DNA of 47,396 nt from a virus, in the IMG/VR virus record IMGVR_UViG_3300020473_000046, positions 1 to 47,396 of that record. One strand, written 5' to 3'. Below are positions 16,169 through 22,342 of this stretch, piece after piece (within the stretch, counting starts at the first letter, position 1; each line of letters begins with the position of its first letter). The position numbers and the translations under genes are program-made. Under the pieces are notes generated by a model. That model had not been told where the DNA came from and did not search any database. It saw only the letters and a list, made by a program, of their open reading frames with translations.

Positions 16169-16360
16169 GGGGATGTTAAGGTATTCGATTAGTTGATTAT
16201 GTCATGTAAGGAGGTATCCAGTTGAGCAACGACTGTGAAAGTGCAACTAAACATAATCGCAAATAACGCTGATTATATATCTGCATCGGAATATTACGCA
16301 ATTGCTGCGTAACCGATAGCCGAGTACGAGGGTCACTTGGGAACAGAAGACCCTCACTTT
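16169..16360 (+). ncRNA. ssrA: two-piece (permuted) tmRNA, coding piece
   Basis: The mRNA-like part. It opens with acceptor strand GGGGATG (16169-16175), then TTCGAT in the D-loop-like region. Helix P2 joins it to the acceptor piece: 16189-16195 with 16036-16042, 16197-16200 with 16032-16035, 16202-16208 with 16025-16031, 18 pairs (four G-U) with single-base bulges at 16196 and 16201. Before the tag, ATAATCGCAAATAACGC parallels TAGTCGCAAACGACG of E. coli tmRNA, giving GCA (16259) as resume codon. A 7-bp hairpin (16328-16334 with 16349-16355) lies after the tag, near the likely 3' end. I could not resolve the pseudoknot PK1 expected at 16209-16250. Confidence 0.88.
16259..16312 (+). other. tmRNA tag reading frame
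   Basis: From resume codon GCA 16259 the frame reads ANNADYISASEYYAIAA and stops at TAA 16310-16312. The end (YAIAA) keeps the hydrophobic-Ala-Ala signal read by ClpXP in known tags (YALAA in E. coli). At 17 residues it is longer than the E. coli tag and does not resemble any tag I remember beyond its two ends. Confidence 0.85.
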
Positions 16361-16380
16361 TAATAAATTTAGGAACAATC

Positions 16381-16752
16381 ATGGCTATATTTAAAAAGAA
16401 AAACGATAGTGATGATGGAACAATTGATTCAGTTGAAGAAATGGTAGAATATGAAGAAAAAAAATTATGGGAACAAAATCCAATGGAGGCGTTAAATCAC
16501 AACAATGTTGAAAAACGCAAAAAAATGAATTGGTATGCTAGATTTGTTCTTTCTATTATCATAGTTACAACGTTCATTTTTTTGGTTTGGTTATTATTCT
16601 ATGCTGAGTTACCCCAAGCATCAAGAGATTTGGTTAATATCATGGTTGGAGCCTATGTTGCGGTATTAGCAAAATCAACAGATTATTGGTTTAAGGATAA
16701 GGATGACCCAGAGCATAAAGAGAGTCAAGACCTTAAAGAAAAACCAGAATAA
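16381..16752 (+). CDS. two-TM membrane protein, holin-like
   Basis: 123 residues. A charged N-terminal half (MAIFKKKNDSDDGT to KRKKMN) is followed by a membrane helix at about residues 53-74 (ARFVLSIIIVTTFIFLVWLLFY), the short loop AELPQASRD, a second helix at about 84-98 (LVNIMVGAYVAVLAKS), then TDYWFKDKDDP and a charged tail. A two-helix hairpin with the second helix ending near YWF and a charged tail resembles small phage holin-like proteins; this is by architecture only. Weak ribosome binding site (AGGAA at 16371). It follows the tmRNA directly and ends two bases before the next promoter. Confidence 0.65.
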   Translation: MAIFKKKNDSDDGTIDSVEEMVEYEEKKLWEQNPMEALNHNNVEKRKKMNWYARFVLSIIIVTTFIFLVWLLFYAELPQASRDLVNIMVGAYVAVLAKSTDYWFKDKDDPEHKESQDLKEKPE

Positions 16753-16754
16753 AC

Positions 16755-16782
16755 TTGACACTTTCGTTAATAATGATATAAT
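16755..16782 (+). promoter_or_regulatory. sigma70-like promoter for gp33-gp59-gp32
   Basis: TTGACA (16755-16760), 16-base spacer, perfect TATAAT (16777-16782), the best -10 in the window. The expected start near 16789 leaves a leader of only about five bases before the gp33 ATG at 16794. Confidence 0.8.
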
Positions 16783-16793
16783 ATGGTTATAAA

Positions 16794-17030
16794 ATGAATA
16801 TGGAACAGACATTAAACGTGTATACATCAAGTCAGTATAATGAAGAGGTTGAAGAATTGGTTGAGAGAACAGGTATGAAGTATCTCGATGCCATTCTTCA
16901 CCATGCTGACGAAAACAAACTGGAATCGGAAACGATTGCAAAGTTGATAAACGCAAACTTAAAAATGAAACTTCGTGAAGAAGCGGAACAATTGCACTTT
17001 TTACCGAAAACAGCAAAACTCCCTATATGA
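16794..17030 (+). CDS. 33: late transcription coactivator, gp33-like
   Basis: 78 residues (T4 gp33 is 112). gp33 links sigma-like gp55 and RNA polymerase to the sliding clamp for late transcription. The pattern here (EEVEELVERTGMKYLDAILHHADENKLESETIAKLINANLK, then KLREEAEQLHFLPK) matches the short gp33 of marine T4-like phages: a helical RNA polymerase-binding body and a C-terminal clamp-binding tail. Assignment is strengthened by the gene order 33-59-32, identical to T4. Its stop overlaps the gp59 start by four bases. Met3 (16800) is an alternative start. Confidence 0.82.
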   Translation: MNMEQTLNVYTSSQYNEEVEELVERTGMKYLDAILHHADENKLESETIAKLINANLKMKLREEAEQLHFLPKTAKLPI

Positions 17031-17641
17031 TTCCAAAGGTGACTCCCTTTGAAGTATATCAAAAGTATTTGTCGTTGAAACAACATTTCAACAAGGTTGA
17101 CTACGATTACTTCAAGTTCAAGGGTAAAGTAAGAGCGAATGCAAGTTCGTTTGAAAACAGAAAGGACAAGCATCATTTTGTCCGTCTTTCAAAAATTTAT
17201 AAAGAAGAAGACCTCACTAAATTTTTTGTCTCTAATTTCGTTAAGTCAAGCGACCTTTGGATTGGTAATCTTACAAGTCCAGAGGGCAGAGAAAATTATA
17301 TCTCATGGAAGTCAAAGATTCAGAGCCTTCCATATGTTTTCGAGAATGAGGTTGATGAGATTCTTGATGATTGTTATGATTTTAATACACTTTTTGATTG
17401 TGTGGATGGTCAACATCCACCTGTGCTTCGCTCGGTATTTGGCGGAGATTTGTCGATTGAGTCCTTCATTATCATGGACTCGATTCTTAGGTTCTCTTCG
17501 ATTTTTAATGAAAAGATAGAAGAGTCGGTCATGTGGCCGAACCTATATAGTATGTGTATTAAGTATGCGCCATTCTTGGTTGTGAATAAGCAGAAATATG
17601 TAGACATACTGAAGAAACAAGTAGAATTACATTATGAATAA
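17027..17641 (+). CDS. 59: DNA helicase loader, gp59-like
   Basis: 204 residues (T4 gp59 is 217). Loads the replicative helicase on gp32-coated forked DNA. The alignment in memory to T4 gp59 is good: VYQKYLSLKQHFN (T4 VYKLYLMIKQHMN), DYFKFKGKVRA, FENRKDKHHFVRLSKIYKEEDLTKFFVSNFV (T4 RRDKYFFQKLSEKYKLKELALIFISNLV), LWIGNLTS and ESFIIMDSILRF (T4 ETFILLDSFL). All-helical, basic in its first half. Coupled to gp33 and 38 bases upstream of gp32, the T4 arrangement. Confidence 0.92.
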   Translation: MIPKVTPFEVYQKYLSLKQHFNKVDYDYFKFKGKVRANASSFENRKDKHHFVRLSKIYKEEDLTKFFVSNFVKSSDLWIGNLTSPEGRENYISWKSKIQSLPYVFENEVDEILDDCYDFNTLFDCVDGQHPPVLRSVFGGDLSIESFIIMDSILRFSSIFNEKIEESVMWPNLYSMCIKYAPFLVVNKQKYVDILKKQVELHYE

Positions 17642-17679
17642 TGTGAATAATCAGAAACACGTAGTAATAAGGAGATCAA

Positions 17680-18579
17680 ATGTCATTTGCTACACTCAAA
17701 AAGAACAGTAAAAACAGCCTTCAAAAACTTCAGTCAGAAGTTGAGAAGATCAACAATCCCCAAAACAATCAGAAGAACTTCGGTGACGATGATCGGTTCT
17801 GGAAAGCAGAACTCGATAAATCTGGAAACGGATATGCGGTCATTCGTTTTCTGCCGGACCAACACAATGAAGACATGGCATTTGTCCGTGTTTTCAATCA
17901 TGGATTTCAAGGTCCAGGCGGTTGGTACATCGAAAACTCTCTGACAACTCTTGGTCAGAAAGACCCATTAGCGGAGTATAACTCCACTCTTTGGAACTCT
18001 GGTGTTGAAGCGAACAAGGAGATTGCTCGCAAACAAAAACGTAGGTTAACCTACTTCTCAAACATCTATGTCGTTGAGGATAAGGCAAATCCTCAGAATG
18101 AAGGTAAGGTTTTCATGTTTCGTTACGGAAAGAAAATCTTTGACAAGATTAGTTCGATGGCAAATCCTGAGTTTGAGGATGAGTCACCAGTAGATGTATT
18201 CAATCTCTGGGAAGGTGCGAACTTCAAGTTGAAGATTCGTAAGGTTGACGGATACTCTAACTATGACAAGTCGGAGTTTATAACTGCGGCTCCTCTCTTT
18301 GATGATGATTCAAAGTTGGAGAACGTTTATACTCAAACTCACTCTCTTCAGGAGTTTTTGGACCCAAAGAACTTCAAGTCCTACGATGAGTTGAAAACTC
18401 GTTTGGATGTGGTTCTTGGTAATACTCCATCTCCTGCGATGTCAGCGCCAACTTCCGTAGATTCATCGGAAGTTCCGTTTGACGGAGGAACACCAATGGA
18501 GACATCTTCTTCTTATCGTGAGGAAGAGGTTTCTGATGATGAAAATCTTGATTATTTCAAGAAACTCGCCGAAGCGTAA
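17680..18579 (+). CDS. 32: single-stranded DNA-binding protein, gp32-like
   Basis: 299 residues (T4 gp32 is 301). Coats single-stranded DNA in replication, recombination and repair. The N-terminal B domain has LKKNSK, the core has FLPDQHNEDMAFVRVFNHGFQGPGGWYIENS, NIYVVEDKANPQNEGKVFMFRYGKKIFDKI and VDVFNLWEGANFKLKIRKVDGYSNYD, and the acidic C-terminal tail (DDENLDYFKKLAEA) is the protein-interaction domain. Unlike T4 gp32 it has no cysteine at all: the CPxTxGxxCPVC zinc site is replaced by SLTTLGQKDPLAEY. AAGGAGAT gives a strong ribosome binding site. Its stop abuts the stop of the converging tape measure gene with no base between. Confidence 0.94.
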   Translation: MSFATLKKNSKNSLQKLQSEVEKINNPQNNQKNFGDDDRFWKAELDKSGNGYAVIRFLPDQHNEDMAFVRVFNHGFQGPGGWYIENSLTTLGQKDPLAEYNSTLWNSGVEANKEIARKQKRRLTYFSNIYVVEDKANPQNEGKVFMFRYGKKIFDKISSMANPEFEDESPVDVFNLWEGANFKLKIRKVDGYSNYDKSEFITAAPLFDDDSKLENVYTQTHSLQEFLDPKNFKSYDELKTRLDVVLGNTPSPAMSAPTSVDSSEVPFDGGTPMETSSSYREEEVSDDENLDYFKKLAEA

Positions 18580-20262
18580 TCATCTCATATTAACTTTGTC
18601 TCTCCCCTCACCAACTAAGGCTGGACCTCTGGTCTGGGGAGCGGCAACGTTTGTCTGATTGATAATGGTAGGTTGTTGACTGTTATCAATTACAACTGGA
18701 GCAGCAGAACCTGTCATCCCACCCATTGTTCTATCCATTTGTAATCCATTGATCACTGCACCAGATTGAGGTAGGTAAGATGCAACAAAGTTATCAATTC
18801 TATCAGAAGATGGTCGGTCAAACACAATTTCACCAGAGTGAAGTTTATACAGACCTGTTTCTGATATTCTACCCCCTGTTTGTCTTGAACCTTTAATTAT
18901 TCCTGCTTTTCTTAATTCCAATTCTTGAATCTTTTCTGCATCTTCTTCTCGACCTTTACCTTCTCTACCAAAATAAACATTCTCACCACCCTCTGAACGT
19001 GATATTCTGTCTAGTGCTCCTTTGATTGCAGTTTCAATTTCTTCTAATTCTTTTTCTTGTGATTGTTCGGTAAGACCTGTAGCATCTAATGCTTTTCTTA
19101 AAAGACCACCCTCTGGAGCTATTGTTGCTAATATTGCATCTGTATCGATTGAAAAAATTTCACTAAAAAAGTTTTTGATTTTAGTTGTAAAGTTATCAAT
19201 ACTCTCTTTGAAGAAGTTCTTAATGTTTGTTCCAATATCACTAAAAAACTTACCGATATCATCACCTAGATTTTTCAGTGTTGTTTTTGGGTCTATGATT
19301 AAATCTAATAGAAAATTTGCAACACTTAAAATACCATCTATGACTTTTCCTATACCATCTCCGATCAAGGTTACTACAGACATTAATGTATTTTTACCAC
19401 CAGCATCTTCAAATGCATCTGCTAGAAGTGCAGTTATTTTATCGTATACTTGTCCAATTTTAGTCACAAAATCATCAAACTTTTTTTTAATACCATCAAA
19501 GTTTTTCATAAAACCCTCACCAAATGCATCTGAAATGTCTTTGACAAAATCAATGATACTTATAATGGTATCTTTGACTGCTGTGAATGTTGCAGTTTCA
19601 AATTTTTGTTTATCTGCTTCCGAAACTTGCATTGACTCTGGAACAAATGCATTGTAAATATCAACTGCTCCAGATACAATCTTTGAGAACACGTTTGCAA
19701 CACCTTTTGCTATATCTTCTTTCAATTTGTCAAACTCTGCATCTGTCAACATAAAAGATGCAACACCTACTCCTGCAAAGAGTGCTGCGATAGCACCTAA
19801 ACCTGTTACCAATGCAGCTGTACTTGTTAATGCAGCTCCTAGTGTACCCAAAAAAGCAAAAGGTTTGAGTAAAAAAGCACCAAACTTTAAAAAGAGTTTT
19901 CCAACAGAGCCAAGCGCAGAAAAAAGTCCTTTAATCATTTTGATAGGAAAACCAACAATACCAGACAACATTTTTTTGAGAAACCCACCTTTTTTTGAAT
20001 CTTCTCCACTATCACCAGAAGAACCATCACTTTCTATTGCGTTAATTAATTCTTCATGTTGTCTATCACTTTCTCTCTCTTCCTCATCTTGTGTTTCCTG
20101 TGAGGGTAATCTTTGAAGTGCCTCTACGATAGAATCTGTTTGAGTTTTAATACGCAAAGTTGCATTACCACTTTGTCGCCATACTCCTGAACCAGAGAAA
20201 GTTTGTTTTCTGACTAATGATGCGATACCATCCGCCATTTGTTGTTGAAGTGCATTTGCCAT
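18580..20262 (-). CDS. tail tape measure-like protein (gp29 counterpart)
   Basis: 560 residues (T4 gp29 is 590). A long, mostly helical protein with Ser/Asp-rich segment at 50-85, a hydrophobic stretch from about residue 90 to 180 (LGTLGAALTSTAALVTGLGAIAALFAGVGVASFML) and repeated Phe/Lys/Ile-rich helices, typical of tape measures. The C-terminus carries a conserved GLYKLHSGEIVFDRPSSDRIDNF segment and an Asn/Gln/Thr-rich end (VVIDNSQQPTIINQTNV) I know from this gene in marine T4-like phages. It would fix tail length inside the tube. The gp26/frameshift unit lies four bases upstream, as chaperone genes do before tape measures. Confidence 0.72.
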   Translation of the reverse strand: MANALQQQMADGIASLVRKQTFSGSGVWRQSGNATLRIKTQTDSIVEALQRLPSQETQDEEERESDRQHEELINAIESDGSSGDSGEDSKKGGFLKKMLSGIVGFPIKMIKGLFSALGSVGKLFLKFGAFLLKPFAFLGTLGAALTSTAALVTGLGAIAALFAGVGVASFMLTDAEFDKLKEDIAKGVANVFSKIVSGAVDIYNAFVPESMQVSEADKQKFETATFTAVKDTIISIIDFVKDISDAFGEGFMKNFDGIKKKFDDFVTKIGQVYDKITALLADAFEDAGGKNTLMSVVTLIGDGIGKVIDGILSVANFLLDLIIDPKTTLKNLGDDIGKFFSDIGTNIKNFFKESIDNFTTKIKNFFSEIFSIDTDAILATIAPEGGLLRKALDATGLTEQSQEKELEEIETAIKGALDRISRSEGGENVYFGREGKGREEDAEKIQELELRKAGIIKGSRQTGGRISETGLYKLHSGEIVFDRPSSDRIDNFVASYLPQSGAVINGLQMDRTMGGMTGSAAPVVIDNSQQPTIINQTNVAAPQTRGPALVGEGRDKVNMR

Positions 20263-20265
20263 GTC

Positions 20266-20454
20266 TTAACCGCTTTGTTGTTGCTTTATTCTTTCGTTTT
20301 CTTCTTTAACCCAATTGGTCAGAAGTGTTACGTATATTTCTCTTTCGTAGGGCATCATATCCTCTAGTTCGGTCAAACTCCACTTATGATGTTGAATCAT
20401 GGCAAAATTCGTGAGATAATAATTCTCAAGAGAGTTGTGACTCAGGCCTACCCG
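20266..20454 (-). CDS. gp51-like downstream frame, probable -1 frameshift extension of gp26
   Basis: This frame encodes 62 residues after the slippery site: RVGLSHNSLENYYLTNFAMIQHHKW and onward to LTNWVKEENERIKQQQSG. It is open only from just before the gp26 stop and has no start codon there; the first ATG (20398-20400) lacks a ribosome binding site and would remove the conserved-looking ENYYLTNF segment. The pattern FAMIQHHxxSLxELExMxPxERxIY, then EEN/ERI resembles the small gene after gp26 in marine T4-like phages, sometimes called gp51 (baseplate hub assembly). Ending four bases before the tape measure ATG, it is best read as the C-terminal part of a gp26 fusion of about 290 residues. Confidence 0.7.
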   Translation of the reverse strand, partial: RVGLSHNSLENYYLTNFAMIQHHKWSLTELEDMMPYEREIYVTLLTNWVKEENERIKQQQSG

Positions 20455-21140
20455 AAAAAAGAGTCAAGTCCTTGTAAAGTTGTTTCCTTTTCTTCTCCAC
20501 ACTTCTCACATTTGTAATTGATAGTGTGTTCTAATTTAGGCATAGTATCAAAAAACTCTTTGATTTTTGCAAATTGTTTTGTGTCCATGCTGTCTATGAA
20601 TTCGTCCAGTTCTTTTGTAGTAAAAGAATCACGTTCATGCGTTTCCTCTTCAGTAAAAATCATTTCAATGCAATCCTTAACGATTGCCATACCATCTTCT
20701 TCTGTAATACCAACTGTCTTTATAACAGGGTAAGACATCATCACACCTACTTCATCAGATATCATAATTTTTCGAGTATGTCCCTCTGATCTTGTTACCT
20801 CAATCTCATCCATGTTGATTGAAATTTGATTGATCCCACCGCATTCTGTGTCGGTGCATTTTAATCCAATCTCTGAAATCTCTCCTATTGACTTTGAACG
20901 TAGTTTGAGAAAGAGATATTCAATGTCAAATAATGGTAATCTTTCTACGTCTATTTTACCTTGAACACAATTTTTAAGTATTGTCTTGATTGCATTCATT
21001 AACGCTGTTTGACTTCCGTCTTCCATCGCTGTGAGTAAAACTTTTTCTTCCTTTACTAAAAATGGTCTAAACTTTATAACCTTATTGGTTGATGGTAAAA
21101 TCGCTTCATAAACTGGTGTATTCAGTTTTGGTAATGACAT
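20448..21140 (-). CDS. 26: baseplate hub assembly protein, gp26-like
   Basis: 230 residues (T4 gp26 is 208), of the T4 baseplate family I know as PF12322. N-terminal LPKLNTPVYEAILPSTNKVIKFRPFLVKEEKVLLTAME is its hallmark. Two Cys pairs, CTDTEC (about residues 110-115) and CEKC (about 215-218), suggest a zinc site closing the fold. Needed for assembly of the hub in T4. The last sense codons carry TTTTTTC, so a fraction of ribosomes may continue into the 62-residue downstream frame. Ribosome binding site AAGGAT. Expressed leftward between the tube-fold protein and the tape measure. Confidence 0.82.
   Translation of the reverse strand: MSLPKLNTPVYEAILPSTNKVIKFRPFLVKEEKVLLTAMEDGSQTALMNAIKTILKNCVQGKIDVERLPLFDIEYLFLKLRSKSIGEISEIGLKCTDTECGGINQISINMDEIEVTRSEGHTRKIMISDEVGVMMSYPVIKTVGITEEDGMAIVKDCIEMIFTEEETHERDSFTTKELDEFIDSMDTKQFAKIKEFFDTMPKLEHTINYKCEKCGEEKETTLQGLDSFFG
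20454..20460 (-). promoter_or_regulatory. T-TTT-TTC slippery heptamer in gp26
   Basis: On the minus strand the gp26 end reads TCT TTT TTC GGG TAG. The seven bases T TTT TTC fit the X-XXY-YYZ rule for -1 frameshifting. A one-base slip leads directly into the open 62-codon frame (next codon CGG) instead of the stop two codons later. Confidence 0.7.
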
Positions 21141-21160
21141 GATCTAATCCTTTCATATTA

Positions 21161-21742
21161 TTATGGTCCACTTGGACTTGTAAATGCTGGTTGTGATGAT
21201 GATGGTTTTATATCATCTGTTTCAAAATATGCGTATTGCATTTCAGCGTTTACACGTAATGTTGTATTTTGCGTTGAATGATTTAATTGAATTGATTGTA
21301 TACTCTTGGGATAAACCTCTCTGTAAGTTATAGTAAATGCCTTCGTCACTCCGTCTGGTTTAAGTGATGTGACATTGAGTGAGCAGTTTTTTGCATAAGT
21401 ATCATAATATGCAACATCAAATCCGTTTGTCGAATCTACAATCAAATTATTCCATTGGTCCAATATTCTTTTTTCTTTAAAATCACCAGTGCAAATGAAT
21501 GTTAGATTTAATGGATTGTAAGCTGGTGCATTGTATGCTATTTCTCTACGAATACCATATTCAAGATTCATTATAGATTGAACACTACGTCCTGCTATGT
21601 CAACTTGTTCGCACATGAAATCAAGTTGACGATCTGTAGGTCCAACTGGAATGCCATCGAATCTTACTTTAAACTTATTTGGAGATGCAAGACCAAAGGT
21701 GGCTAGTTTACCTGCAAATTCTGTGATTGTGAATCCTGTCAT
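21161..21742 (-). CDS. tail tube-fold protein (gp54 or gp19-like)
   Basis: 193 residues. The layout fits the phage tail-tube fold: NKFKVRFDGIP, MCEQVDIAGRSVQ, IRREIAYNAPAYNPLNLTFICTGDFKEKRILDQWNNLIV, VAYYDTYAKNCSLNV, FTITYREVYPKSIQSIQLNHS and a C-terminal LRVNAEMQYAYFE strand. Size lies near the major tube protein gp19 (163), below gp54 (320). The location beside hub and tape measure genes, away from any sheath gene, favours a baseplate tube-initiator (gp54-like) role. It starts one base inside the end of the upstream gene. Confidence 0.7.
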   Translation of the reverse strand: MTGFTITEFAGKLATFGLASPNKFKVRFDGIPVGPTDRQLDFMCEQVDIAGRSVQSIMNLEYGIRREIAYNAPAYNPLNLTFICTGDFKEKRILDQWNNLIVDSTNGFDVAYYDTYAKNCSLNVTSLKPDGVTKAFTITYREVYPKSIQSIQLNHSTQNTTLRVNAEMQYAYFETDDIKPSSSQPAFTSPSGP

Positions 21743-22335
21743 TATCCAAACTTTCTTTTACTATCAGACCAAACTGATGTTTTTGATGCTTTTCTAAAAC
21801 GTTCTAATGGAAGGAAGATCGCAATCTCTTGTTCGTTTTCCTCTATCGGAATCACTTTTCTCATGATCTGGTCAAATCGATATTTCTTGACAGTCGGTGC
21901 AACTTGCGGAATCTTTGAAATCTTCTTCCAGTTTATTATTCCTCTTCCAACTTTCGCATTTACTCTGTCTAACAAAATAGCACGAAACTTGGGTGGCAGA
22001 TAATGAAAGTTAAGACCAGTAAAAGTATCTTGATCCGCTCCAATCAACATAATCATTGGAAACATATCATAAAATGGTAACTCGTTTCTATACTTGGGGT
22101 TATAGTAATAACAATATATGTCACCCAAACTTGCTCTTCGTCTTAACACATTCGGATTAATCTTTTCTTCCGCTTCACGATAGAACTTAGCTGCATTTGT
22201 TGAGGTGAACTTATTTCTCAGTTCTCCTTTCAACCCTCTAATTTTGTCACGAAACCATTGTGCTGACCTTCGTGTTTCTTGTCCGATTTTACCAGTTCGG
22301 ATAGTATCGGTCAACTTATCCAATAAATCTGCCAT
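21742..22335 (-). CDS. conserved virion-assembly protein of unknown role
   Basis: 197 residues. N-terminal basic helices (RRSAQWFRDKIRGLKGELRNKF) are followed by a conserved-looking core: SLGDIYCYYYNPKYRNELPFYDMFPMIMLIGADQDTFTGLNFHYLPPKFRAILLDRV. I recognise this pattern from marine T4-like phages next to gp4 and gp53, where it is left as hypothetical. A C-terminal IAIFLPLERFRKASKTSVWSDS completes it. No enzymatic motif. Position between gp4 and the tube-fold gene supports a head-tail or baseplate assembly role. A late promoter candidate lies nine bases upstream of its ATG. Confidence 0.7.
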   Translation of the reverse strand: MADLLDKLTDTIRTGKIGQETRRSAQWFRDKIRGLKGELRNKFTSTNAAKFYREAEEKINPNVLRRRASLGDIYCYYYNPKYRNELPFYDMFPMIMLIGADQDTFTGLNFHYLPPKFRAILLDRVNAKVGRGIINWKKISKIPQVAPTVKKYRFDQIMRKVIPIEENEQEIAIFLPLERFRKASKTSVWSDSKRKFG

Positions 22336-22342
22336 AGTACAA

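Noticed and set aside
18600-18645. CTCCCC / GGGGAG inverted repeat as a terminator for gp32
   Set aside because: The loop is over 25 bases, no U run follows, and the sequence codes for the conserved end of the tape measure protein.
19022-19657. 211-codon plus-strand open frame
   Set aside because: It is antisense to the tape measure gene, has no ribosome binding site, and its Ser/Ile/Lys/Leu-rich composition is what the complement of that helical gene yields.
20398-20400. Independent ATG start for the small frame after gp26
   Set aside because: There is no Shine-Dalgarno upstream, it would drop the ENYYLTNF segment, and the frame opens exactly at the slippery site, so frameshifting explains the arrangement better.
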